64,000 nt of DNA from NCBI GenBank assembly GCA_015069095.1, contig SVJH01000012.1:1-64000 (forward strand), in the 5' to 3' direction. The DNA comes from Oscillospiraceae bacterium (GTDB taxonomy: Bacteria > Bacillota > Clostridia > UMGS1810). Positions 33,095 through 41,693 of this stretch are shown in pieces. The notes beneath the pieces are model-generated. The model saw nothing but the letters and a program-made list of their open reading frames with translations, ran no database searches and was not told the origin of the DNA. How positions within the stretch are numbered: the stretch's first letter is position 1; every line of letters begins with the position of its first letter. Both the position numbers and the translations under genes were made by a program.

Positions 33095-33988
33095 ATGGAA
33101 TATTCACTATTTGATGCCCATTGTGATACAATTTTAAAAGTATACACAGAAAATGAAAATCTTTACGATTGTCCATTTGATATAAATATAAAAAAACTAC
33201 TTGAATTTAAAAAAGCATCACAGGTTTTTGCCATCTTTAACGAAGGCAATTTACTAAGCAACGATATAATAAACATTATACATCTTCTTAAAAGTAATAT
33301 GAAAGATTGCAAGGTAAAAACAAATACAAAAAGTCTTGAAAAAACAAATGCTTTCATTTCTATTGAAGGCGTTGGAAATACAAAAGATTTATCTGCAATT
33401 GACATTGAAAGATTCTATAACGAAGGCGTACGCATTATATCACTTACATGGAATCAGAATAATAGACTTTGCGGTGGAATTTTAAATAACAACGAAGGAT
33501 TAACTTTACAGGGCAAAAAAATTCTTAAAAAAATGAGCGAACTTAATATAATACTTGATGTTTCGCACATAAGCGATGAAGGTTTTTACGATTGTTTTGA
33601 AAACTTTGACGGAAAAATTGTTGCAACTCATTCTAACTCAAGAACAATTTGTCCGCATATGCGAAATCTTACTGACGACCAGTTTATGTGCATTAAAAAA
33701 AGAGGCGGAGTTGTGGGAATGAATTTGTACCCGCTTTTTATCAACAATTCAGATACTGCATATACAAAAGATATCATAAAACATATTGAATATTTTTTAT
33801 CTTTAGGTGGCGAAAACAACATCGGAATAGGTGCAGATTTTGATGGTATTGAGTACAAAATGAAAGATATATCTGATGTGTCTAAAATGTATATTTTATT
33901 TGATGAAATGAAAAAACTTAATTATTCTGATGAAATAATAGATAAAATCTCTCATAAAAACTTTGAAAATTTACTAAAAAATGTTTAA
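33095..33988 (+). CDS. Membrane dipeptidase (peptidase M19)
   Basis: 297 residues from the ATG at 33095 after GGAGG; the frame overlaps the previous gene only before this start. Zinc-binding motifs in order: DAHCDT, SIEGVG, VSHISDEG, ATHSNSRTICPHMRN and GIGADFDGIE. Family members cleave dipeptides; cytoplasmic, no signal peptide. Last gene of the rplS-lepB-rbgA block. Confidence 0.94.
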   Translation: MEYSLFDAHCDTILKVYTENENLYDCPFDINIKKLLEFKKASQVFAIFNEGNLLSNDIINIIHLLKSNMKDCKVKTNTKSLEKTNAFISIEGVGNTKDLSAIDIERFYNEGVRIISLTWNQNNRLCGGILNNNEGLTLQGKKILKKMSELNIILDVSHISDEGFYDCFENFDGKIVATHSNSRTICPHMRNLTDDQFMCIKKRGGVVGMNLYPLFINNSDTAYTKDIIKHIEYFLSLGGENNIGIGADFDGIEYKMKDISDVSKMYILFDEMKKLNYSDEIIDKISHKNFENLLKNV

Positions 33989-34012
33989 ATTTGAAATTTT
34001 TGAAGAAATTTC

Positions 34013-34041
34013 TTGCATTTTGATATATCATATAGTATAAT
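34013..34041 (+). promoter_or_regulatory. Promoter of the aminotransferase gene
   Basis: TTGCAT (34013-34018), 17-base spacer, TATAAT (34036-34041). Confidence 0.7.
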
Positions 34042-34114
34042 ATTACAAACATAAAGAATTTTTTTGAATTTTACAAAAATGTAAATTTCAATGCAATACG
34101 GAGGAAATATAGTA

Positions 34115-35308
34115 ATGAACTTATCAAAAAAATTTATGGGGATTTCACCCTCTCCTACACTTTCAATAGACGCAAAATTTAAGCAAATGAAAGCCGATGG
34201 TCTTAACGTTGTCGGTTTTGGTGCAGGAGAACCTGACTTTGATACCCCATCTCATATAAAACAGGCTGCTATTGATGCTATAATGAGCGGTATGACAAAA
34301 TACACTCCCGCATCAGGAATACTTCCGCTAAAAAAAGCAGTTTGCGACAAACTAAAAAAAGATAACAATTTAGATTATGAACCAAGTCAAATTGTTATAA
34401 GTAATGGTGCAAAACATTCACTTATGAACGTTTTTGGTGCTATTTTAAATCCTGGTGATGAAGTAATTATTCCTGCTCCGTACTGGGTAAGTTATTCTGA
34501 AATGGTAAAACTTAACGATGGTGTTCCTGTAATTGTTTACTCAGGCGAAGATGAAGATTTTAAAATTACTCCAAAGAAAATTGAAGAAAATATTACTGAC
34601 AAAACAAAAGCAATCATCATAAACAGTCCTTCTAACCCTACAGGTATGGTTTATACAGAAGAAGAACTAAAAAATATTGCCGATGTTTGTTTAAAACATG
34701 GTATTTATATTGTATCTGACGAAATTTATGAATATCTTATTTATGATGATAAAAAACATTTTTCAATCGCACAGATTAGCGATGAAATTAAAGATATTAC
34801 AATCATTGTAAACGGTGTTTCAAAAACATATGCGATGACGGGCTGGAGAATTGGTTATACTGCATCAAATCCGACTATTGCAAAAATGATGTCAAACGTA
34901 CAAAGCCATGCTACATCAAACCCTAACTCTATTGCACAGTATGCTGCACTTGCTGCACTTACAGGTCCGACAGATGAACTTGACAAAATGATATCGGAAT
35001 TTTCAAAAAGACGCGACTATATGTGTGAAAGAATTGAAAAAATTGATGGTGTATCATCTCTTAAACCTAATGGCGCATTTTACGTTATGATGAACATTTC
35101 AAAACTATACGGAAAACAAATAAATGGTAAAACAATAAACTCTGCTGACGATTTTGCAGAATTTTTCTTAGAAAGCAAACTTGTTGCAGTTGTTCCCGGA
35201 ACAGGATTTAGTGCAAAAGATTACGTAAGATGGTCTTACGCTACAAGCCTTGAAAATATTAAAGAAGGTCTTGACAGACTTGAAAGTTTTTTAAGTGAAC
35301 TTAAATAA
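34115..35308 (+). CDS. Class I/II pyridoxal phosphate aminotransferase, probably aspartate aminotransferase
   Basis: 397 residues from the ATG at 34115 after GGAGG. GFGAGEPDFDTP is the family start; INSPSNPTG and SDEIYEYLIYD bind the cofactor; the Schiff-base Lys is in NGVSKTYAMTGWRIGY; the C-terminal Arg is in YVRWSYA. It interconverts aspartate and oxaloacetate most probably; related Ib-subgroup enzymes have other substrates. Monocistronic. Confidence 0.93.
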   Translation: MNLSKKFMGISPSPTLSIDAKFKQMKADGLNVVGFGAGEPDFDTPSHIKQAAIDAIMSGMTKYTPASGILPLKKAVCDKLKKDNNLDYEPSQIVISNGAKHSLMNVFGAILNPGDEVIIPAPYWVSYSEMVKLNDGVPVIVYSGEDEDFKITPKKIEENITDKTKAIIINSPSNPTGMVYTEEELKNIADVCLKHGIYIVSDEIYEYLIYDDKKHFSIAQISDEIKDITIIVNGVSKTYAMTGWRIGYTASNPTIAKMMSNVQSHATSNPNSIAQYAALAALTGPTDELDKMISEFSKRRDYMCERIEKIDGVSSLKPNGAFYVMMNISKLYGKQINGKTINSADDFAEFFLESKLVAVVPGTGFSAKDYVRWSYATSLENIKEGLDRLESFLSELK

Positions 35309-35310
35309 TT

Positions 35311-35346
35311 AAATCCCATTGGCAAATGCCAATGGGATTTTTATTT
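35311..35346. terminator. Bidirectional terminator
   Basis: Perfect 14-bp stem AAATCCCATTGGCA/TGCCAATGGGATTT with a 2-base loop, between the converging aminotransferase and histidine phosphatase genes. Confidence 0.92.
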
Positions 35347-35987
35347 TATACATTTTTTGGAAGTGCAGTTTTTAAATTTCCAAGATGCAAATCGTAACTT
35401 AATTTTTCGATTTCAAATTTTTTGTTTTCATAGTTTAAAACCGTTACAGATGCATTTGATACCCAAGGTATGTTTTTCATCTCGCTTAGCGGTTTATTCT
35501 TTATGTATGTTTCAAAAACTCTTATAGGTGTTGCGTGTGTTGCAATAACAACTGTTTTCCCTTCGTTTTCTTTAGCAATTTGTTCTACCTGACAAACTAT
35601 TCTTTTTTGAAGTTCGCTTACGCTTTCGCCATCGTCCGGATGTGAATCTCCTATATTTTCAAGCCATAAACCATAACTTTTTGGAAATTTCACTACAAGT
35701 TCATCAAACTTTTCGCCTTCCCATTTACCTGCGTAAATTTCACGTAAATTTTCGTTTTTTATAACTTCTTTTCCTATTAAATCAGCAACTGCTTTACCGG
35801 TATTATATGCCCTTTTAAGATCACTTGCATAAACTTTATCAACATTATAATTTTCTGTAACATATTTTGCACTGATTTCGGCTTGTTTTTTACCCAATTC
35901 CGAAAGCGGAGCATCTTTATGTCCAACAAAAATCCCCTCTAAATTTGCCACACTTTGTCCATGTCTTATAAGTATTATTCGTGTCAT
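35346..35987 (-). CDS. Histidine phosphatase family protein (phosphoglycerate mutase-like)
   Basis: 213 residues. RHGQSVAN holds the phospho-acceptor His; ATHATPIR holds the second His; DLKRAYNTGKAV and NENLREIYAGKWEG are typical. A broad family of phosphatases of sugar phosphates, phosphoserine or cobalamin precursors; the substrate is not determinable. GAAGG site before the ATG. Confidence 0.92.
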   Translation of the reverse strand: MTRIILIRHGQSVANLEGIFVGHKDAPLSELGKKQAEISAKYVTENYNVDKVYASDLKRAYNTGKAVADLIGKEVIKNENLREIYAGKWEGEKFDELVVKFPKSYGLWLENIGDSHPDDGESVSELQKRIVCQVEQIAKENEGKTVVIATHATPIRVFETYIKNKPLSEMKNIPWVSNASVTVLNYENKKFEIEKLSYDLHLGNLKTALPKNV

Positions 35988-36085
35988 TAAACTTTTACCT
36001 TCTTCAATATAAAATTCCTTTGTATAATACCATATTTTTAAATGTTAGTCAATTATATTTCGAAAATGTTTCGTAAGTTTATATA

Positions 36086-36114
36086 TTGATTTCGTTTGCT
36101 TAAAGTATTATAAT
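36086..36114 (+). promoter_or_regulatory. Promoter of the MFS transporter gene
   Basis: TTGATT (36086-36091), 17-base spacer, TATAAT (36109-36114). Confidence 0.65.
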
Positions 36115-36138
36115 ACCTTATTATAAGGAGATGAAAAA

Positions 36139-37425
36139 ATGATTAACACTTTCGATTCGAAAGATTATAAACGTAGCAGAGGTGCATATATAGGTCAATG
36201 TACTTTTGAATACTTTATATCACTTTTTGTTGCTGATGCTTTTTTGGCAAAACTTCTTACCAACATAGGTCTTAGAGACTCTTTAATCGGTATTATTTCA
36301 TCATTTGTTACTTTAGCATTTTTATTTCAGCTTTTATCTATTGTTATTGCAAATAAAATAAAAAGCACAAAAAGAGTTGTAATAATTTTTGAAACTGTTT
36401 GTAATCTTTTGTTCTTTACACTTTATACAATTCCATTTATGCCATTTACAACAGAGGTTAAAACTACAATTGTAATTCTAAGTGTAATATTTGCATATAT
36501 ATCAAAATACCTTGTAGCCTCTATTTTGTTTAAATGGGCAAACGGCTATGTTGAGCCATCAAAAAGAGGAAGATACTCTGCTGTTAAAGAGATGATTTCT
36601 TTAATAACAGGAATTGTATTTACCCTATCCACAGGTTATATAATAGACCAATATGAAGCACTTGGAAATATTAAAGGCGGATTTATTTTTATTTCCATTT
36701 CAATACTGGTACTAAGTATATGCAATTTTGTAAGTTTACTTCTTATTAAAGATGAAAAAAAAGAAATTACAAATACAAATAAACCAAAAGCAAAAGATAT
36801 TATAAAAAATACACTTGGAAACAAAAATTTTGTGAACATAACTTTTGCACTTGTGCTTTGGGATATTGCAAGATATTTAACAATAGGATTTTTAGGAACA
36901 TTTAAAACAAAAGAACTACTTTTGTCAGTAGGAGCAGTACAAGTAATAAACATGGTTGCTAACCTAATAAGACTTTCAATATCGCTTCCGTTTGGTAAGT
37001 ATTCCGACAAATACTCATTTGCAAGTGGTCTTAAACTTGCATATATAATTGTTGCGATTGGGTTTTTAATGATTGCTTTTACAACTTCTAAAACCTGGTG
37101 GTTTATTATACTTTATACAATATTGTTTAATGTAAGTCTTGCAGGCTCAAATCAGAACGCATCAAATATTACATACAGTTACGTTAAAAACGAGTACTTC
37201 GTCCATGCAACTGCAATAAAAAACAGTATCAGCGGTATATTAGGATTTGGAGCATCACTTGTTGGAAGTAAAATTTTATCGCATATTCAAGCAAACGGAA
37301 ACACATTTTTCGGTGTTCCTGTATACGGTCAACAAGTTCTCGGTGCAATAAGTTTTGTTATAATGATTGTTGATATTTTATTTATACATTTTGTTATAGA
37401 AAAACAAAAAGTAATGGTACAATAA
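36139..37425 (+). CDS. Major facilitator superfamily transporter
   Basis: 428 residues with about 12 hydrophobic segments and a charged central loop (~205-225, KDEKKEITNTNKPKAKD). YSDKYSFASGLK near 285 is a loop-8/9 MFS motif. Its substrate is unknown, but the gene lies 98 bases before a sugar isomerase-like gene, so a sugar or sugar derivative is plausible. AAGGAG precedes the ATG. Confidence 0.88.
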   Translation: MINTFDSKDYKRSRGAYIGQCTFEYFISLFVADAFLAKLLTNIGLRDSLIGIISSFVTLAFLFQLLSIVIANKIKSTKRVVIIFETVCNLLFFTLYTIPFMPFTTEVKTTIVILSVIFAYISKYLVASILFKWANGYVEPSKRGRYSAVKEMISLITGIVFTLSTGYIIDQYEALGNIKGGFIFISISILVLSICNFVSLLLIKDEKKEITNTNKPKAKDIIKNTLGNKNFVNITFALVLWDIARYLTIGFLGTFKTKELLLSVGAVQVINMVANLIRLSISLPFGKYSDKYSFASGLKLAYIIVAIGFLMIAFTTSKTWWFIILYTILFNVSLAGSNQNASNITYSYVKNEYFVHATAIKNSISGILGFGASLVGSKILSHIQANGNTFFGVPVYGQQVLGAISFVIMIVDILFIHFVIEKQKVMVQ

Positions 37426-37465
37426 AAAAGATACACAGTTCACATCATTGAGATGCCTTTTTTGT

Positions 37466-37494
37466 TTGACATAAAAATCACACTGTGATAGAAT
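37466..37494 (+). promoter_or_regulatory. Promoter with operator-like palindrome, TIM-barrel isomerase gene
   Basis: Consensus TTGACA (37466-37471), 17-base spacer, TAGAAT (37489-37494). The spacer ends in the odd palindrome TCACA-C-TGTGA (37478-37488), a likely repressor or regulator site. Confidence 0.7.
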
Positions 37495-37523
37495 TTAAAA
37501 AACAGACATTCGGAGGAATAAAA

Positions 37524-38426
37524 ATGAAACTTGCTACAACGACAGGCGATTTTGAAGAATATACATCATCTCAACTTGAGGCAATAGAATACATATCTAA
37601 ATCCGGATTTAAATATCTTGACTATAATTTCTGCATGGATTACAGACATAAAACGGGTATTTATTCAGATGGGGATTTTAATCTTTATTTAGAAAGTGTG
37701 CTTAAAAAGTGCGATGAAACAGGCGTAAAATTTGTTCAGGCGCACGCACCTATGGGTATAAGTTTTGGACGTAATGATGAAAAATTTATCGAAGATACAA
37801 AAAAGAGCATAGATGCATCTAAAATACTTGGAATAAAAAACATTGTTGTTCATACAGAGCGTTATGAAAACACCGACAAAGACGATACAATAAAAAAGAA
37901 CAAAGAATTTTTTATTCCAATACTTGAGCACGCAAAAAAACACAACATAAACATTCTTGTTGAAAACTTTAACAGAATATGGAAAGAAGGCGCCTACTGG
38001 ATAGATAATGCTTTTGACCTTAAAGAATTTGTTGAATATGTAAATCATCCAAACCTTAAAATCGTGTGGGACACAGGACACGGAAACTTAAAAGATACCT
38101 CGCCATACGATGCACTTTGTCATCTTGGAGATTATGTTTATGGGCTCCATGTTCAGGATAACCGCGGATTTAAAGACGACCATACTGCTCCGTTTTTTGG
38201 TACACTTGATATAGATTCTTTAATGAAAGGGCTTATAGAAATCGGATATAACGGGTATTTTACTTTTGAAGCATCAAATATTTTTGCACCGTCAAATTTA
38301 AAATCCGATGAAAATAAAAACGGCCCGTTATATAAACTGCCGCTTGAATTTAAAATAAAAATGGAAAATATGCTTTATGAAATAGGAAAGCATATTCTTA
38401 CAACTTACAACGTATTTGAAGATTAG
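37524..38426 (+). CDS. Sugar phosphate isomerase/epimerase-like TIM barrel
   Basis: 300 residues from the ATG at 37524 after GGAGG; the in-frame ATG at 37485 lies in the promoter. Metal-site motifs: QAHAPMG, VVHTERY, LVENFNR, VWDTGHGN, LHVQDN, then APFFGTLDID and TFEASN. Distant paralogue of the gene at 11225-12052. Cytoplasmic; sugar substrate unknown. It overlaps the converging mnmM gene by 4 bases. Confidence 0.85.
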   Translation: MKLATTTGDFEEYTSSQLEAIEYISKSGFKYLDYNFCMDYRHKTGIYSDGDFNLYLESVLKKCDETGVKFVQAHAPMGISFGRNDEKFIEDTKKSIDASKILGIKNIVVHTERYENTDKDDTIKKNKEFFIPILEHAKKHNINILVENFNRIWKEGAYWIDNAFDLKEFVEYVNHPNLKIVWDTGHGNLKDTSPYDALCHLGDYVYGLHVQDNRGFKDDHTAPFFGTLDIDSLMKGLIEIGYNGYFTFEASNIFAPSNLKSDENKNGPLYKLPLEFKIKMENMLYEIGKHILTTYNVFED

Positions 38427-38974
38427 TTTTTTGTTATAATTACAGTAAGTGGCGGATTGTTTGGACGGTTAAAGAAGTCGCTCACTAAAACAGTATATTT
38501 TTTATAATCCAGATTTTTAAAATATTCCATGACGCCTTCTTTTTCTTCGGTGCCCGAATTTTTCCCGTAATAAACAGTAACAGATATAAATCCTTCGCAA
38601 GATAAAACGGCGAGGGATTTTTCTATTGCATTTATTGTGCTTTCCTTTTTTGTTTGCTTTTTATGGTCTCCGCCAGGAAGGTACCCAAGGTTAAAAACAA
38701 CGCATTTTACACTTTCTTTTACATATTTATCTAAATTTTCGTGCGAATCTAAAATTAAATCTGCATTAGAAATATTGTTTTCCAAAAGTAGTTTTTTTGT
38801 GTTTTCAACTGCAATATTTTGCACGTCAAATGCGTAAACTTTTCCACCTTCTCCAACTGCATTTGCAAGTTTTAAAGTGTCAAAACCATTACCCATTGTT
38901 GCATCAATAACAATATCGTTTTTGTTTACATATTTATTTATAAAGTATTCTGTAATGTTTTGTGGCTGAATCAT
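38423..38974 (-). CDS. mnmM: tRNA (mnm5s2U34) methyltransferase, MnmM/YtqB type
   Basis: 183 residues. DATMGNGFDTLKLA is motif I of the SAM-binding fold and FNLGYLPGGDHKKQT is the family hallmark. MnmM completes mnm5s2U at the tRNA wobble base in Gram-positives. The gene starts 2 bases after the AraC stop, with AAGGAG inside the AraC end, so they share a transcript. Confidence 0.92.
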   Translation of the reverse strand: MIQPQNITEYFINKYVNKNDIVIDATMGNGFDTLKLANAVGEGGKVYAFDVQNIAVENTKKLLLENNISNADLILDSHENLDKYVKESVKCVVFNLGYLPGGDHKKQTKKESTINAIEKSLAVLSCEGFISVTVYYGKNSGTEEKEGVMEYFKNLDYKKYTVLVSDFFNRPNNPPLTVIITKN

Positions 38975-38976
38975 TT

Positions 38977-39765
38977 TTATAACTCCTTAATCATCTTTTT
39001 AGGGCTTATATTAAACCTTTTTTTGTACATTTTACAAAAATAAGAAGTGTCGTTAAAACCGCAAAGGAAAGATACCTCGTTAAGTTTTATATTAGGATTT
39101 GTTTTGATGATATAATACGCATTTTCAACTCTTATTTTTGTAAGTATACTAAATATTGACATACCAAATTTTTCTTTGAATTTATGGCAAAGTTTTGATT
39201 TTGAATACGGATATATTAAAAGCAAATCGTCAAGTGAAATTTGTTTTTGATAGTTGTTTTCAAGATAGTTATAAACTTTGTCAATTTCCTTTTTTTCTTC
39301 AAGATACGTTTCGTCAAAAAACGAAATAATTGCAAGAAAAGTTTTTGCACAAAGATTTGCAATCGAACTTTCTGATTCAAGACTGTTAAAAAGCATTTCA
39401 AGGTGTGATTTAAATATCTGCGAATTTTTGTTATAAAAAATTCCGTAATTTTTAATGTTGTAGTAATTCTTTATTTTATCAAAATCTGTTGCGGTAAATG
39501 ATAAAAACGCAGTAGTAAAATTATCTGTCGTGCCGTAGTATTCGTGTGGAAAACCTTTTTCTAAAAAAAACAAATCGCCTTTGTTAAGGTTAAAAATTTT
39601 ACCGTCAATTTTAATAATGCCGCTGCCTTCTCTTATTAAAAAAAGTTGATGAAATTCGTATCCTGTATTTCTTAAAGTGGGCGGTTGCAAAAAGTATGTA
39701 TCTATTGTTCTTAAATAAAACGGAAAAATATTTAATGTATTTTCTTCGTATGTTTTAATCTTCAT
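38977..39765 (-). CDS. AraC family transcriptional regulator
   Basis: 262 residues from the ATG at 39765 after AGAGG; the frame extends upstream to 39867 through the promoter, without a ribosome site. N-terminal cupin: FHQLFLIREGSGIIKIDG and FFLEKGFPHEYYG. C-terminal helix-turn-helix pair: SKLCHKFKEKFGMSIFSIL and CGFNDTSYFCKMYKKRFN. Candidate targets are the isomerase/MFS genes on one side or the GH3 gene on the other. Confidence 0.9.
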   Translation of the reverse strand: MKIKTYEENTLNIFPFYLRTIDTYFLQPPTLRNTGYEFHQLFLIREGSGIIKIDGKIFNLNKGDLFFLEKGFPHEYYGTTDNFTTAFLSFTATDFDKIKNYYNIKNYGIFYNKNSQIFKSHLEMLFNSLESESSIANLCAKTFLAIISFFDETYLEEKKEIDKVYNYLENNYQKQISLDDLLLIYPYSKSKLCHKFKEKFGMSIFSILTKIRVENAYYIIKTNPNIKLNEVSFLCGFNDTSYFCKMYKKRFNISPKKMIKEL

Positions 39766-39838
39766 ATCATACCTCTTATGCAATATAATTATATATTTTT
39801 TGAAAAAGTGCAAAAATTTAATAAAAAATAACAATATA

Positions 39839-39867
39839 ATTATAAAACAACAATTATATAAAGTCAA
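39839..39867 (-). promoter_or_regulatory. Promoter of the AraC - mnmM operon
   Basis: Minus strand TTGACT (39867-39862), 17-base spacer, TATAAT (39844-39839). A 13-base word CAATATAATTATA covers the -10 (39832-39844) and recurs at 39781-39793. Confidence 0.6.
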
Positions 39868-39891
39868 TTAAAAAAAGATTTGTCAAATACA

Positions 39892-39920
39892 TTGATTTAA
39901 ATGTCGATTTGTGTTATATT
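39892..39920 (+). promoter_or_regulatory. Promoter of the GH3 lipoprotein gene
   Basis: TTGATT (39892-39897), 17-base spacer, TATATT (39915-39920). Confidence 0.6.
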
Positions 39921-39953
39921 GAATATAATACTTTAAAATAACGGAGATTGAAT

Positions 39954-41126
39954 ATGACAAAACGTTTTAACATAATAATCACATTTTTTATTTTGATTTC
40001 ACTGCTTTTTGGATGTGCAAATGTTCCAAAAAATCCAAACACTCCAAAACCTGAGGTTAAAAACCCTAAAGTTATTCCTTTGCCACCGATAGAAGTTGGC
40101 GCATATGACGTTGAGGAAATACTTTCAAAAATGTCGCTTGAAGAAAAAATATATCAGATGATGTTTGTTACTCCTGAGACTATATCATCTAATGTTAAAG
40201 ATCCTCTGTCAGCCGAAACGATGGCGGAGTACCCTGTTGGCGGAATAATTTATTTTTCAAATAATCTTGCAAATGAAGCGCAAATTAAAAAAATGATAAG
40301 CGAAACTCAAAACAACAGCCGTATTAAACTTTTTATTGGTGTTGATGAAGAAGGTGGCAGAGTTTCAAGGCTTTCGGGAATTGGAAGTATTGAAAAACTC
40401 TCTCCTATGAAAGAAATAGGCGACGCAGGCGATACAAATAAAGCAACAGAAGTGGGAAAGCATCTTGGAAAAGGGCTTAAAGAACTTGGATTTAATGTTG
40501 ATTTTGCACCTGTTGCTGATGTTATAATAAGAGAAGATAATAACGAAATCGGAGACCGTTCTTTTGGAACTGATGCAAATGTAGTTGCCTTAATGGTGGG
40601 CGAATTTGTAAAGGGAATTGAAGAAGAAGGCGTACTTAGTGTTCTTAAACATTTTCCTGGACACGGAAGCACATATGCAAACTCGCATAACGGGTATTCC
40701 GAAAGCGAAAGAGAGCTTAACGAACTTAGACAAACAGAACTTCTACCTTTTAAAAAGGGTATAGAGAGTGGTTCAAAATTTGTTATGGTATCGCATATGA
40801 CACTTGTAAATGCAACCGAGGAAAAACTTCCGTCATCACTTTCAAAAGAAGTTATTACAGACCTTCTTATAAACGAACTTTCGTTTAAAGGGATAGTAAT
40901 TACCGATTCAATGAGCATGGGCGCAATAACAAATGAATACTCTAAAAAAGATGCTACGCTTATGTGCATAAAAGCAGGTGCTGATATGATACTTATGCCA
41001 CCAAGTCCAAAAGATGCATTCGATGCAATATATGCGGCAGTCCAAAGCGGAGAAATTACAGAAGAAAGAATTAACGAAAGCGTAAGAAAAATACTTAAAG
41101 TAAAAAAAGAAAAGGGAATTATTTAA
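39954..41126 (+). CDS. GH3 family beta-N-acetylhexosaminidase-like lipoprotein (NagZ type) with altered catalytic dyad
   Basis: 390 residues from the ATG at 39954 after GGAG. Lipoprotein signal with lipobox LLFGC (Cys21), then a Pro/Lys/Asn-rich linker. GH3 N-terminal barrel: GVDEEGGRVSRL, LKHFPGHGSTYANSH, and nucleophile Asp318 in VITDSMSMGAI. NagZ enzymes use an Asp-x-His dyad right after KHFPGHG; here it reads Asn243-Ser-His245, so the dyad Asp is replaced while the His is kept. It may recycle wall muropeptides or trim GlcNAc glycans on the outer membrane face; activity is open because of the change. hpt follows 18 bases later. Confidence 0.9.
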   Translation: MTKRFNIIITFFILISLLFGCANVPKNPNTPKPEVKNPKVIPLPPIEVGAYDVEEILSKMSLEEKIYQMMFVTPETISSNVKDPLSAETMAEYPVGGIIYFSNNLANEAQIKKMISETQNNSRIKLFIGVDEEGGRVSRLSGIGSIEKLSPMKEIGDAGDTNKATEVGKHLGKGLKELGFNVDFAPVADVIIREDNNEIGDRSFGTDANVVALMVGEFVKGIEEEGVLSVLKHFPGHGSTYANSHNGYSESERELNELRQTELLPFKKGIESGSKFVMVSHMTLVNATEEKLPSSLSKEVITDLLINELSFKGIVITDSMSMGAITNEYSKKDATLMCIKAGADMILMPPSPKDAFDAIYAAVQSGEITEERINESVRKILKVKKEKGII

Positions 41127-41144
41127 ATAACAAGGAGACTTAAG

Positions 41145-41693
41145 ATGATGAAGGGCGAATTAGAAAACGGCGTTAAAAGAGTACTTATTACAAAAGAAGA
41201 AATTGACCAAAAAATTAAAGAAGCAGGAAAGAAAATAAGCGAGTCTTACGATGGAAGACCGATTTTACTTGTAAGCATACTAAAAGGTGCATTTGTATTT
41301 ATGGCAGATTTATGCCGTGCAATAGATGTTCCTTGCGAAATTGGATTTATGTGTGCAAAAAGTTATTATTCAGGCACAGTATCTTCAGGCATTGTTCAAA
41401 TTACAATGGATTTGGAACAGGATATAAGTAAATATCATGTAATTATAGTGGAAGATATTGTTGATACAGGAAGAACACTAAACGATGTTGTAAAACTTTT
41501 AAAAGAAAGAAATCCTATTTCTTTAAAAGTTGTTACACTCCTTGACAAACCTTCAAGAAGAATTGTTGATTTTAATCCTGATATGTCGCTTTTCACAATT
41601 GATGACCTTTTTGTTATCGGATATGGTCTTGACTGTGCTGAAAAATACAGAAATCTTCCATACATAGCAGAATACAACACAGAAAATGCATAA
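41145..41693 (+). CDS. hpt: Hypoxanthine phosphoribosyltransferase
   Basis: 182 residues, the normal length. The PRPP-binding loop is VIIVEDIVDTGRTL; LVSILKGAFVFMADL and CAKSYYSGT are typical of the family. Salvages hypoxanthine/guanine to IMP/GMP. AAGGAGA lies before the ATG. Overlaps the pseudouridine synthase gene by 8 bases. Confidence 0.96.
   Translation: MMKGELENGVKRVLITKEEIDQKIKEAGKKISESYDGRPILLVSILKGAFVFMADLCRAIDVPCEIGFMCAKSYYSGTVSSGIVQITMDLEQDISKYHVIIVEDIVDTGRTLNDVVKLLKERNPISLKVVTLLDKPSRRIVDFNPDMSLFTIDDLFVIGYGLDCAEKYRNLPYIAEYNTENA

Noticed and set aside
37426-37465. Possible terminator after the MFS gene (AAAAAAG ... CTTTTTT with CATC-ATTGA-GATG inside)
   Set aside because: Pairing is broken by a large unpaired stretch; too weak to list.
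40307-40969. Open frame of 220 codons antisense to the GH3 gene
   Set aside because: Ser/Ile/Pro-rich shadow frame with no motif.
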